Source: Nipponacmea schrenckii (taxonomy: Eukaryota > Mollusca > Gastropoda > Lottiidae). Taken from it: DNA of 64,000 bases. The stretch covers positions 31,688,602 to 31,752,601 of the forward strand of contig JAUJPP010000003.1 of the NCBI GenBank assembly GCA_030562195.1. The letters are read 5' to 3'. Every line of letters begins with the position of its first letter. Within the stretch, counting starts at the first letter, position 1. The notes under the pieces were generated by a model. That model was not told the DNA's origin. It made no database searches and was given only the letters and a program-made list of their open reading frames with translations. Made by a program: the position numbers and the translations under genes. Shown piece after piece: positions 1 to 12,100 of the stretch.

Positions 1-1
1 A

Positions 2-3000
2 GGGTGGAAAACTGGTCCTCCATGCTCCAGTTTGTTAACATTAAAACACAATGATAAGACCTATGTAACCAAAATACCTGTTCGTCAAAAAGAAATGAAA
101 GATGTGTTATATCAATTTAGTACAGGTACAACTGGGGCTTTCCCCAACTACAAATATGAAAATGATGTGAAAAAACTGTTATTTCTTCAAGAAAGTTTGT
201 CGAATGCAGACAGCCCTGAATCAGAACCAAAATACATTCCTGATGGTGTGTTGGTAGAAGAATTAGATTCTCAAGAAATATGCATGCTTTCACCGAAATC
301 TCTAACAGAAACATCAGAAGATGCAACTGATATGGAAATGAATTTTAAAACTTTTCCACAAACTGAAACTGCAATGAATAATCCTCTCAGGCATTCTTTT
401 ATACCTGGTCAAAGTTCAGGTATCACTAAACAGGATCAGTACCGAACATACCGACAATTTGAAACTAGTATTATCAGAAAGAAAGAAGCTGGAGAAACTA
501 AAGTTTTATCTGGAAATCAAGCTGTACTTCATCATGAAAATCATTTAAAACAGGTACCGGTAAAAACCTTTTAGCTGTCCAAATTGTTTTTTCGATATCT
601 TGTTTAGGGTTCATCTTGGGTAGGCCTTCAACATCTTTCGATGATGTGTTGCCACAAGGGCTATAACTCATACTAAATATAACATGTTTTCAATTTTTAC
701 CATGTTTAGTCGAAAATACTGTCAAACAGGAATGTGACAATATTGGCTCCACACTTCGTATAATAATGAAAATCAAGTGAGAACTTGAGCAGTTTGTGCA
801 TATTAACTCACTTTGTGCTTCAGAATTAAGTGAAAATGCTATACTGTTAGTTCCACAAGATTTCAAATATTGCAAATCCTCGAGTTTTCAGTACCAGTAT
901 GTCTTACTGAACTCAGCCTATATTTTGAGGTGATCTTTAATCTATATTTATAATCTATCTATAATAAATTTTTAGGGACTCTCTACTTTGAAAGGGAATG
1001 TTTCTGGTCCTAATTTTCACAAGCTCCAAGTACATAGTAATGTTTTTGATGACATTACAGAAGAAAGTGCTACATTTAAGTTTATTTTACAAGATATTAA
1101 GGTAAGTGAAATGTTGTAGGACTAAACAGAAGGCGACTGCTTCCCTGCAAGTAAGAAGTAATTCTGTCCCCCACTTTCTTTGTAATTGCTTTTTGTTTAG
1201 TGCAGACAGTGCAGACAGGCTGTGGTTGCGCTGCCTGGACACAAATAGAGCTAAAAAAGGTGTTTCAAGTACATGTATGAGTATTGAAGACACTACTATA
1301 GCTTCTTCTTCCATGGGCAGCCTCAGTGGCTCAGTGTCAGTTAGTTAGAGGCTTACTCGCTAACCTGAAGATCAAGGGTTTATTCCAGGCAAAGGCATCT
1401 TTTATTACGTAAAGTGTAATGTAATTTAGATATATATGTTTTTATAAAATTGCCTCTCAGTATAGCTTACTCTGTTCAAGTGTCTGTCAATCATAAGATA
1501 TGATTTATATTTCAGACAGGATATGATGATTACATCTGTCAATCATTAGATGTTTAATATTTCAGACAGGGTATGATGATTACATCTGTCAATCTTTCAA
1601 TATCATTTTCATGTTTCAAACACATTGTAGGCCCGATAATTGTCATTTCAGTCTGCATATGATGATTACATCAGTAAATTATTGGATACACAAACAGCTA
1701 AACATCAGTTATTACATGACCAAGTTGAACAAATGGCTGCTAATATTAAAACACAACCAGAAGAGTTGGAATATGTAAAAAATAAAGTGGAAGATTATGA
1801 GGTAGAGGCAAAATGGCTACTGGAGGAAAACCAAAGGTTAGTCTGTTAAAATCTTGAGTCTTGAATAGGTCATGAAAATTATGATAAAAGGTGGCCTTCA
1901 CATTAACAAGGATAACAACAATTAAGGATCCTTTCTACCAGCTAGTCCTTGGCCAAACATTTTGGCATTGATCTTTCCCAGATTGTCTGTACCCAATTAC
2001 AGCTGGGTCAACTGGAATTATGAGTAGAGATGACTTATTCACATGCACATCGAAATTGTAATGACCTGTACAAATTTCTAACGTGACCAGTGGCGGAGCC
2101 AGGTTTACGTCCCAGGGGGGGCGAGATTTCTGAGGTTGCCCGAATTTCGAACTTAGTTATGAGAGTTTTCTTCGAGAGAAACACTATTGTTATTGGCAGA
2201 GTATTTTCACTCTTTCTAGAACACATGATACTACCCCCTTAGGAGATCCATAAGTATTCAGTTTAATTTACGGGATGTACTGTTTTCACCCGATTTTGAA
2301 TGAGATTTTCGGCTAATGGATATGTTATGTTTGTATGGATTTTATCATTTCGATTTTTTTTTTAAATTTCAATTATCATAGATATCAACTTTAGTCATAC
2401 ATAGCTTTTCTCCTTTTTTTCCCAAAGTGATTAAAATGATCTATTTTCCAAGGGAAGTAAGCCAGGGAACTCGTGTGTTGTTAGTTGAAACCTTATTAAA
2501 CATTTTCTTATTGGTGGAATTTTTATTGATTTATTTGATTAATAAATGATCTATTTTCCAAGGGAAGTAAGCCAAGGAACTTGTTAACTTTTTAGGTGAA
2601 ACCTTACCGAATTGTCTTAATTTAAGGCAATTCGGGCACCGATTTCCATTTTTTTTAACAAATATTGTATGTCATACAATATTTATTGAAAAAATTGAAA
2701 TATGTGCCCGAATTGTCTTTTTTTGGTTGTGTAAAAAAAAGTTCTAAACTCTACTTTCGGCCTGCGATTTCAATTTTTGAAATATGTAAAATATAATCAT
2801 AGCAATGACATTCGGGCAGTGATTTCGATCCTTAAATAATATGAATTATGAAATATTATTATAGGAGAATAAAATTGGGCTATCAATTTAAAAAAATACA
2901 GTTATAGTAATATAGGATATTCGGGCAAAGATATGATTTCATTTTTAAATTCCAAAAAAAAAAAAAAAAAATTGGGCCGTTAAAATTTTTTTTTTTTAAA

Positions 3001-4588
3001 TGCCTTGCCCGAAAAACTAGCCTTTGGGGCTGCGAGGGGGGGCGGCTGCCCCCCCTGTGGCTCCGCCACTGAACGTGACAAGATCTCTTTTTGATTATAG
3101 CTTAAACTTTGATAAGATGTTTACTTCAGGCTTTATCGCCATTTGATGATCACGCGAATTTTATCTGTTAAGCAACCTATTTAATTTCTTGCATTTGGGC
3201 AATCTAAGAGATATGAGTTTCAGCAATCTGAATGTTTTAATTGAAACAATCTATATCCAGTTTATATGATAGTAAGGGCTAGGGGGCATGTAAAATATGC
3301 CATATTTGGATGAAATTACAACATTTAGAATTCTTTGTATGATGGTCTAAGGCAAGCAACTCTATTCAATACAAATTTTAGAATGTGAAGCAGGGCTATT
3401 TATACATGTGTTTCATTGTAGAACTTTCAACAACTTAAACCATTGGTGACCTTTTGAACTGTACAATTATATAGCTCATGAAAATGTCTATTCAATGCTA
3501 TATTTATTTTTGTTGTACAATGTATACTTTTAATTTTATTACCATTTGAAATTGCGAATTTTATCTTTAAAACAATCCAATGGATATCATGCACTGTGTT
3601 TGGGCAATCTACAAAATATGAGTTTCTGCAATTCAAATATCTTTTTAGTTTAAAGGACCTTTAAAGAACAAAATTGGCAGTAACAGCATCAGTTGTTTTG
3701 CACTTATATCTTTTACATTTCAAACTCTTTAGGTTACGTGAAGCAGTGAGAGAAGAAACAGATTTATTAGCATTGACTCCAGAAATAGGTAACTCTGCTA
3801 TCTTGTCTTTATAACTGTCCTGTGATTAGAAACCTATTACTTTTTCATAATGCATCTTACAAGGCAGTTAATAATTTTTCTTAAAGGGATAATAGCCGTT
3901 AGAATACACTCGTCCTACGTCTAATATTTGTGTTTATTATTGACTAGTAGTTAAATAAGTATGTATCCAACACTAGATGAATTTTCAAAAAGAGAGAATA
4001 AAACTATATTCAGAATTCTTCAAAAAAGTGAGCTAGCGACAATTCCATTCAGTTTGAGAATAAAAGCGTCTGGGAAATCAGCGCTAAAACATCGTTGCGC
4101 AAGTGCTCTATGGCAATCATTCTTCAGTGTATAAAATAAAATATTATTAAGATTAATTTTCATTGAATATTTTGTCAATGTTGGAGTATTCATTCAAAAT
4201 CATATGAAATGCTTTTTGTCGGTTTTTCTGTGAATTTTAATATCATATGTACAGTGCCTGATTATGTTAAGGTAAATTCAAGATAAGAGGTCAAAGACGC
4301 GGGAAAACCCATATGTTAGAGTAACTTCCCTTTATAATTACAATTTGAAAATCACTTAATGGATGTATTAAGCGTATTATTAAATACTTGATTCTGTGGA
4401 TTTATCGGATTATAGAGGGATTTTGATGTATTGTTATGATGCCAGGTAAGTCCACTGATGGACATATACGTTATTTGTAAAGTTTGAGTGAAATTAAAAT
4501 TTCATGTTTCTCCTAACAACTATTATCCCTTTAATAAATAATCTGAAAGCTGTAATATATGTACATATTAATTATAAGACTAGTGCTG

Positions 4589-4619
<31 letters not shown>

Positions 4620-6915
4620 CAGTGAATCTAGGTATCGAGATACAAAATGCCTTGATACATGTATTAAATCATATTTGACAATATCTCTCATTTCAATAAA
4701 AATTCAGGATTTTCATAAGTTGGTGAATGTGATCCTTGTATTGCAAAACATATATTGTTTGACCCTTTTATTGCAATGCATATATTTTGTGACCCTTGTA
4801 TTGCAATGCATATATTTTGTGACCCTTGTATTGCAATACATATATTTTGTGACCCTTGTATTGTAATACATATATTTTGTGACCCTTGTATTGCAATACA
4901 TATATTTTGTGACCCTTGTATTGTAATACATATATTTTGTGACCCTTGTATTGCAATATAAATTTTTGTGAACCTTGTATATCAATACATATATATTTTG
5001 AGACACTTGTATTGCAATACAGTATTGTAGCATGATTATCGATACACAGCACGCTTTGTTGAAGTTACAAACCAACTGGATGTTGGACTTATATAGTTAA
5101 TTGTGAGGCAAGATCACCTCACTCAAATTTGAGGTCATCTCTATGTTTTATAGAACCCATACCAAAGACGATTAGTGTGCGAAATGATGAACCTCCAGCA
5201 GAATTATCAGAAGAGTTACAACATACCAAAGCCTTAATATTAGAGAAAATGGATGCATTGAATAAATTACATGCTAATTTACGTGAAGACCATGTACCAT
5301 TATCTGTTTGTACACATTTAGAACAATGTATTAAAGAGACAGAGGTAAGGGAAATCATTATAGAGCTTGTTTTATGAGAATATAGTCTCTGAGTACAGGT
5401 TTTACTGTAGTCATTATTCCCATTGGTTTAATTAGCAAATATATTATCAGTTCATGGATGTATAAACAGAAAAAACTGTGTACACTGTATAAATCTGCAT
5501 GTCAGTTTATATATACGAGTTCACAGGTTTTTTTCTGCTCATATATCTATAACATGAAAATATTTCCAGGTCATTCCTTATAATGAAATCAACTGGAGTA
5601 TATGTTTTAATATTTATTAATATAACTTAAGACACTAAATTGATGCATAAATACATAACATATTAACATTACGCTAATGCACTGATACTAAAAATAGCAA
5701 GGCCTGAGAGAATAGCCAATCAACAATAAGTAGGTCACTATACTTATAGTCTACTGTCTTCAGTCTGAAAGTTGACAGAGCGGCAACATTGATAGCGCAA
5801 TTATTGAAGGAAATGAGTCCAGAATGCATGATAATGTTAAATTTGAAGTGTGCACATTTGCAGCAATTTAGAAAATACCGTGATCTTTAGTAATAAAGAT
5901 AGCTTGCCAGGCAAGGTAACATACGCCCACTTCAGCAAACAGAATATTCCATGCTTTTTTCATTTAATCAAGGGCAATAACTCATAAACCGACATCTGAA
6001 ATCGCACCATTTTTGAACTTGTCCGAGATGTTATTAAGATGAATACACAAGGTTCATTCAAATCGGATAAAAACTACAGCTTTTATTGCATACACAAGTA
6101 AATTTTAACGTTTATTCATTTAATCAAGGGCCATAACTCATAAACCGACGTCTGGCGAGATATTATCAAGATGAATACACATACCAAATTTCATTCATAT
6201 CGGATGAAAACTATAGCTTCTATTGCATACACAAGTACATTTTAACATTTTTTCATTTAATCAAGGGCCATAACTCATAAACCGACATCTGGAATCGTGC
6301 CATTTTCGAACTTGTCCGAGATATTATCAAGATGAATACACATACCAAGTTTCATTCAAATCGGATAAAAACTCGGGCCTGTATCGCGTACACAAGGAAT
6401 TGTTGACGAACGGACAGGGGTGATGGCAATATACGTCCACATTTTCATGTGGACGTATAAAAATCCCTATCTTGACCAATTTCTAATGTTTTGATTATAG
6501 ATTGAAGTACAGAAGTTACTAAAACAAAATGAATATTTTGAGAAAAGTATTAATGATATGGAATTTGATCTTAAAGAAGCAATTACAGATGCCGATACTA
6601 GTGAAAAGGATGCAAGGTTAGATTTTACATATTATCTGTGGATGTCAGCAAAAAACATTACTTATTAGTGCTGGCATGATATATCGTTGAATTGATTTAT
6701 GACATAACATATTGGTGTATAAGAATGACTTTTTGGAAACTAGCAATTACTAGTATCTAAGAAGGAAGTTCTTTCTTCTTTATCATGTCAATTTTAAATA
6801 ATATTGTTTAATAATTTCTTTCAACAGGAGAATCTGGAGAAAGGTGAATTCACTACGAGCTCAACCTGGTGATGATGATGAAGATGAGGGAAAATGGAAT
6901 TGGTATATCTCTTAA
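2..6915 (+). CDS. C6orf118-like coiled-coil protein gene, 3' seven exons (5' end probably outside window)
   Basis: Seven exons join in phase: 2(or earlier)-553, 976-1101, 1652-1836, 3733-3788, 5154-5344, 6501-6616 and 6828-6915 (stop TAA 6913-6915), all with AG/GT borders. The first exon is open from base 2 with no convincing ATG, so the start is probably upstream. An acceptor at 29/30 is an alternative. The protein is hydrophilic and rich in Glu, Lys, Leu and Asp. Exons 3, 5 and 6 read as coiled coil, and the C-terminus is acidic (DDDEDEG) with a WNW motif. The order of segments 'QYRTYRQFE', 'FHKLQVHSNVFDDI', 'YDDYISKLLDTQ', 'LLEENQRLR' resembles vertebrate C6orf118, a poorly known protein related to translin-associated factor X-interacting protein; this comparison is from memory. 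Cellular role is unknown to me. It ends tail-to-tail with PGD. I am sure of a spliced gene and moderately sure of the family. Confidence 0.65.
554..975 (+). other. Intron 1 of the C6orf118-like gene
   Basis: Begins GTACCG after AAACAG and ends in TTTTTAG. AT-rich, and I recognise no repeat or RNA in it. Confidence 0.6.
1310..1390 (+). mobile_element. tRNA-derived SINE head (fragment)
   Basis: An A-box-like 'TGGCTCAGTG' (about 1327-1336) is followed about 40 bases later by a B-box-like 'GGGTTTATTCC' (about 1377-1387). This is the pol III promoter layout of tRNA-derived SINEs. The same two boxes occur on the minus strand in the longer copies at 16725-17158 and 32338-32670. Only the head is present here. 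Confidence 0.55.
1486..1602 (+). repeat. 50-bp tandem repeat duplicating the splice acceptor and start of exon 3
   Basis: Two copies with a 50-base period (the 'ttcagacagg' motifs start at 1511 and 1561) carry 'atttcag' followed by a near copy of the first bases of exon 3, including 'tatgatgattacatc'. The real acceptor and exon start are at 1645-1670. A shorter partial unit lies at 1486-1510. The copies therefore look like decoy acceptors just upstream of the true one. The first reads open for 13 codons before a stop. Confidence 0.7.
1860..2040. repeat. Dispersed repeat, inverted relative to 11320-11500
   Basis: Contains 'ggatcctttctaccagctag', 'tccttggccaaac' and 'ggaattatgagtagagatga'. The reverse complements of these blocks appear in the same order at 11320-11500 in a PGD intron. 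No terminal repeat or coding content is visible. A dispersed SINE-like sequence is the likeliest reading. Confidence 0.55.
2088..3071. mobile_element. hAT-type non-autonomous element (MITE) with perfect 8-bp target duplication
   Basis: The ends are CAGTGGCGGAGCC (2088-2100) and its exact reverse complement (3059-3071). The element is flanked by identical 8-base copies of AACGTGAC (2080-2087 and 3072-3079). An 8-bp duplication and CAG-starting ends are hallmarks of the hAT superfamily. The 984-base interior has no transposase frame. It contains two copies of a block including 'aaatgatctattttccaagg' (about 2434 and 2546), A/T runs and recurring 'ttcgggca' motifs. It sits in intron 3 of the C6orf118-like gene. 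Confidence 0.9.
3083..3665. repeat. Fragment related to the interior of the H2-type elements
   Basis: Blocks such as 'gcatttgggcaatctaagag', 'gatatgagtttcagcaatct' and 'actctattcaatacaaattt' match, with changes, the sequence at 41760-42180 in H2 copy a. No element ends are seen. It directly follows the hAT element in intron 3. Confidence 0.55.
3885..4530 (+). mobile_element. TTAA-flanked MITE, piggyBac-like, family A copy 1
   Basis: The element is bounded by TTAA at 3881-3884 and 4531-4534. It starts AGGGATAATAG and ends CTATTATCCCT, an inverted pair. TTAA duplication with short inverted ends is the piggyBac pattern. There is no coding frame. Copies with the same interior lie at 11718-12132 (same orientation) and 12443-12831 (opposite). 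It lies in intron 4 of the C6orf118-like gene. Confidence 0.8.
4594..4618. repeat. (TA)n microsatellite
   Basis: Uninterrupted TA dinucleotides in intron 4. Confidence 0.9.
4735..4985. repeat. 30-bp minisatellite, about 8 copies
   Basis: The 30-base unit (cccttgtattgcaatacata followed by tattttgtga) repeats head to tail with a few substitutions, then decays toward 5030. Because 30 is a multiple of 3 and the unit lacks stops in several frames, open frames appear on both strands. These are artefacts of the repeat, not genes. Confidence 0.92.
5893..6460. repeat. Tandem repeat block, about three 120-130-bp units ('caagggccataactcataaa' type)
   Basis: Each unit carries 'caagggccataactcataaa', 'accgacatctgg', 'gagatattatcaagatgaat' and 'ttcattcaaatcgg'. 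The block starts near 'gccaggcaaggtaacatacg' and ends in 'cggacaggggtgatggcaat'. Related blocks at 34850-36065 and 63555-64000 share the same start and end motifs, so this is one dispersed family. It fills intron 5. Confidence 0.75.
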
Positions 6916-9147
6916 TGAAACATCCTGAAATTAGAATCTGCTAATTGGTTGTCATGAATTATAATGCTGGGTAGTAACTGCAGAATGAATGGTTTTAAAT
7001 ATTATTGATACCGGTATATTAAACTGGTGAATAAATCATATTAAATATTATTGATAAACATGTACTGACTTTTGAAAGAATTGTATTAATTATTTTTTTA
7101 ATACTTAACTCCTTCATTGTTTTTACCGGTAACAGCATTGAAATACTGAAACGTATAGAGCTAGACTAAAGTTCATTCCCTGCTGCTGACACAACCTAAA
7201 ATACTTTGCAATAGGAGCTAGGTATCCTAATGAAGTATCAAGTATAATTTGAAACTATTGAAGTAAACTGGAATTCACACAAAAGCTATTAAACCACACT
7301 GCAGTGGATATCATAATGTAAGAGACAAATTCAATTATGCATTTATTTTGCTTAAAATGTACAGTTGTTTTCTTACACCTAAAGGAAAAAGTAACAAACC
7401 ATACAGTTTATGTAAACTTTCAGATTGGGTTAAAATTGTTGAAAAAACGTTCAGGGACACAGTTTGGTGTGAAAGTTTCATATAGTTTTGAGTATAATCT
7501 TATTGGCACCCACTTGTTTTGATACTACTACTTTAATGATTAATAAATATTTTATATTCTAATAGGTGAATTATTTATTTAATTAGGAATATCTTTTTAT
7601 ACCTCTTTTTATTGAAAGCTTGATTTTTAGGAATTGGCATCCATTGTATTCAGATTCAATAAACAATGTCAATTAAACTGTTTATAAGTGGTGGACAATA
7701 TAGTTGTCATATTTTGTATTGATAGTGAAGATGGTGTAAGTGAAAATACAATGTTAACTTTTTCAAACTGCCTCATACCTTGACATCAATGGCCACTTTT
7801 TTTTGAATTTTGAATTTGATTGGATTGTGATTTACAAACCTTGGTGATACAAGAAAAAAGTTTTTTGCATTTATGATAAGGTGAACTTTTGTAATAGCTT
7901 GACATCTCAAAATAAGACAGATCTTTTGTTTTGAATGTTTGAGAATAATACAGTAGATCAGGGCTGTTGATTTATTTTTTTCCCAGCCGGACATTTTTTT
8001 AACGCTGTTTTGTTGATGTCAAAACTACTACACTAAGTACTATTCAACTAGTATCCAACTGTAAATTTTATTTCAATGCAATACTGAGTAGATCTAAGTA
8101 CAAAGGAGAAATACAGACAATAATCATAAAAATAGTTTATTAAACTTTGCCACGCTACATAACAAACATAAGACCTAAAACATTGACACAAAGGTCTATA
8201 TATTGTATAATATAATAACATTGTTCTTCAAGTACCAAAAGCCATAAAACTATAGAATATACAAACAAAACATAATTTATTGGAGGATAATGATTTAGTC
8301 AGTTGGAATAACTAATCATCATAATTAGTTTACCGGTAAATCAGAATGAATTTTCATATAAATTAGATGCAAACTGTAATTTTGTTGTGCTGTGGATGAC
8401 AGATAAATTACAGTATATATTACAAATCTATCGCAAATCAAATAAATTGACCAGTATGTTGATAAACGGACATTGGCTGATTCCATTTAATATAAATATT
8501 TGAACAAGAGTTATGCCCACCAGAGTGTTAACAAACTTCAATCTGTTTTAATGATAAAGGCCAATAACTCATTAAATATGTTAAGCATTTTGTAGTGTTT
8601 ACAAGCAATTGGTGACCGTGGAACATGGGAGACGCCAATATAATATCCATAATTAACAAAACTTAACAATTGAATTTTTTTGTGACTATTAAGGTATATT
8701 TTTCTGCCAATCCTATAGTATTGAGATTGCATTATTCAGAAACTGAGATAGTTCATCTAGCAAGATACCAACATTTTTCATTTGCTATCAAATTGAATGT
8801 AAAAGCATAAAAAATGATTATTGATAAGCCAAAAGCCAGTGCAACCATTTGCTAATTAATTTTTTTTAATCTTAATTTAAGTCGCAGGAAATCTACTTCT
8901 TGAAGTAACAGGAATTTGATCAACCACCATCAATGAGCCTTAAATTCAAGGCATAGTAATAAAAAGACTACTCAAGTGTTTCTGAAGAAAACCACTCGCC
9001 CAAACAAGAAGACAATACATTTTGTGTTCCCCTCTTATGGAAATTTGGTAGTATAACAATTTTTTTTAGTTTTGATGAGTTTCAGTACATGGTTTTTATA
9101 TTAAAGGTAGATATAAAGAAGAGATTATCATTAACATACAATAATTT
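6916..9147. other. Tail-to-tail intergenic region between the C6orf118-like gene and PGD
   Basis: Holds the two 3' untranslated regions. Possible polyadenylation signals for the left gene are the AATAAA hexamers near 7022, 7541 and 7659. Sequence is AT-rich, and I see no exon or clear element. A 'cagggctgttgattt' motif at about 7959 may be the end of an old repeat. Confidence 0.5.
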
Positions 9148-12100
9148 TTAAACTTGGTATGTAGAAGAAGATACTGAACCACCATGTCCTGTCCAATTAT
9201 TATGGACGAATTCACCAGGTTTAGATAATAGTTCATATGTATGAGCACCAAAATAATCACGCTGAGCCTGAAATATATATAATGAGATTATCGAATCAAT
9301 AACACAATTCGATCATATCTCTGTTGTTTCAATAACAAGAACCTCAAATACATATCTGTTAAAAAAACTCAAACATAACTCTGGTAGTTTCTTCAAGTTT
9401 AACAAGTCATTTTCACTAATAAGAAACCTGCAAATTTTCATCATCACCATCATGTTAAAAATCAAATTGAGACAACAATACATGTTCACTGAAACTAATA
9501 AAAGCTAAAAAGTACATAAATATATAAAAGAAATTTTACCTGAATAAGATTAGCTGGAAGCCGTTCACTGCGATAACCATCAAAGAATGCCAGAGCCGTA
9601 CTAAACGCTGGAGTTGGAATACCTAATGTTACAGCAGTTGCAACAACCTTTCTCCAAGATTCCTGAAAGTACATATTGCTTATAATGATATTTCTTGTGA
9701 CTTGAATGGATATACCTGCACTAATAACATGTAGTTATGTTAATGTTATATTTATTAAACAAACTCAGTGATCCTGACTTACCTTCTGTCTCAAAAAGAC
9801 CAACAACTTTACAATGAACATATGAAAGTATATTTAAAATCCATGTGGAATTGAATGTCTTGGAATCTGTAAGCAACTCAAATCTTTTACCTGACATTTT
9901 TGAACTTCTTTCATGAAGAATTCATCCAACAGTAAGTTACTGAGCTCTGGATTCTTATCATAGGCTTGTTTAATATTTCCCAAGAAAACACTGCAAAATA
10001 AAATAATACAACAATTCAGATATATGCCATCATATCACACACTTTTTAATTTTGAGAAAAATACATTTTTCACTGTGAACAGTATAGTTCACTGTCCTTA
10101 GTATAATTTTAAGTTGTTCTTATTACCAATCATCTATGCACAAGAAACAATTTTGCTAAAAAAAATGAACTGCAACAAATAAACAGAGACCATGGGTGTA
10201 TTATTTGGTGTATACAATAAATCCTGATATAAACGAAATCTAAAAGTCAAAGTCACCTTCTTATAATACATCCACCTCTCCACATTAAAGCTATACTGCC
10301 AAAGTTTAATTTCCAATTAAACTCTTGAGCTGCTTCTCTCATTAACATAAATCCTTGTGCATATGATACTATTTTTGATGCATAAAGGGCCTGTAAGTTA
10401 AAGCATTTATATTGGTTTTAACAATAGTTGTTTTGGAATTAAAACTTCCCGATGCAAAATGCAGAACTGAGATTAAACTTAGACATATTAAGCTTATTTG
10501 TATAATTATACCATTGACGCAGGGCTCGAAATCTAAGCTTGCGACAGGTAATATTTTTTTTCACCTGTCACATTTCTTGCCTGTCCCCATACCTAAATTT
10601 TAATGGTCATATATCCCTGAAACTATTTTGTATGGTATGATTATCAAATTTACCCCCCAGTCAGTATGGCCTAAACAACCGTTGCACTTATTTCAACATG
10701 ACATTTAAAAACGAGAAACTTTTGTGTTTTCCATTATTTTACTTGACAGGCGGACATTTCGAGCCCTGCATTGACGTTTACCTATTGTAAGTGTAAATAC
10801 ATGGTCACTTATCATTCGTTAATTACATTGAAAACTCGCAGGGGGGACTTTATTGTGTTCGCTTATTGAAGGTGGGCTCTTAATAAAGGTGGTCGTGTGA
10901 GCAGGATATAGGCTACTTACTGTAGGTGGTATTAAACCATATGACTAAGAAATAAAGATGAATGGAAGTAAGCATGTGGTAATATTTGGTAACTTTAATT
11001 TGAATGCATCCGCTTGTAAATTTTGTTTAAATTACTCCAATACATAAACACTCAGCAGACCAATAAAACAGACAAACCTTTCTGATATCTTCAACAAAGC
11101 TTTGTTTATCACCATTATATTTAGTTTGTTTTGGTCCACTGATATGTTTTGATGCCTGAATTCTTTCTTCTTTTAATGAAGATAAACATCTAGCAAATAC
11201 TGCTTCTCCTGTCAAAAAAGGAGTAAAAAAAAATGAAAAGAAAATACAAATCATTTACAATATACAAATCATTACTTTATTGTGTAACCTTGACCTTATC
11301 TATTTTAGTTATGTTAGAAGTCTTGATGACCTTGAATAGGTCATCTTCACTCATAATTCCAGTCGACCTAACTGTAATTTGGTATGGATAATCTAGGAAA
11401 GATCTATGTCAAGTGGTTTGGCCAAGGACCAGATGGAAGAAAGGATCCTTAACGTTCAACCTAAATCATTATCCTCGTAAAATATAGCTCTTTTCTGTCA
11501 AGGGAATTGGCTGTGTCACACTAATCTAAAGAATGAGAACAATCTACATACCTATTAATGTTACAGGAACACCAAATTCTAGTGAAGATATAGCAGTCCA
11601 TTTGCCAGTGCCTTTCTAAAAAAGAAATTCACTTGTAAATTCTATGAAATATGTTACCCAGTATTGGAAATAAATATTGCACATTTGTAACGGAAATTTC
11701 CTGTGGCTGCATGTTAAAGGGATAATAGCCGTTAGAAAACACTCGTCTGACGTCTAATATTTGTGTTTAATATTGACTATTGGTTAAATAGCTATGCATC
11801 CCACACTCAAAAAGCGAGAATAAAACTTCATTCTGATTTTGTCAAAAAAGTGAGCAAGCGATGATTTTATTCTGTTTGGATATAAAAGCTTCTGGGAAAT
11901 CAGCGCTAAAATAACCTTGCGGGAAATCTATATGTTATAGTTACTTCCCTTTATAATTACAATTTGAAAATCGCTTTATGAATGTATTAAGCATTCATGG
12001 ATTTATCGAATTATAGAAGGATTTTGATGTATTGTGATGACGCCAGCTAAGTCCACTGATGGATATATACTGTTATTTGTCAGGTTTGAGTGAAATTAAA

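Noticed and set aside
4504..5075. Overlapping open frames of 68-120 codons on both strands
   Set aside because: They are created by the 30-bp minisatellite, whose unit length is a multiple of three; there is no splice or start context.
5119..5358. Minus-strand 79-codon frame
   Set aside because: Antisense shadow of exon 5 of the C6orf118-like gene.
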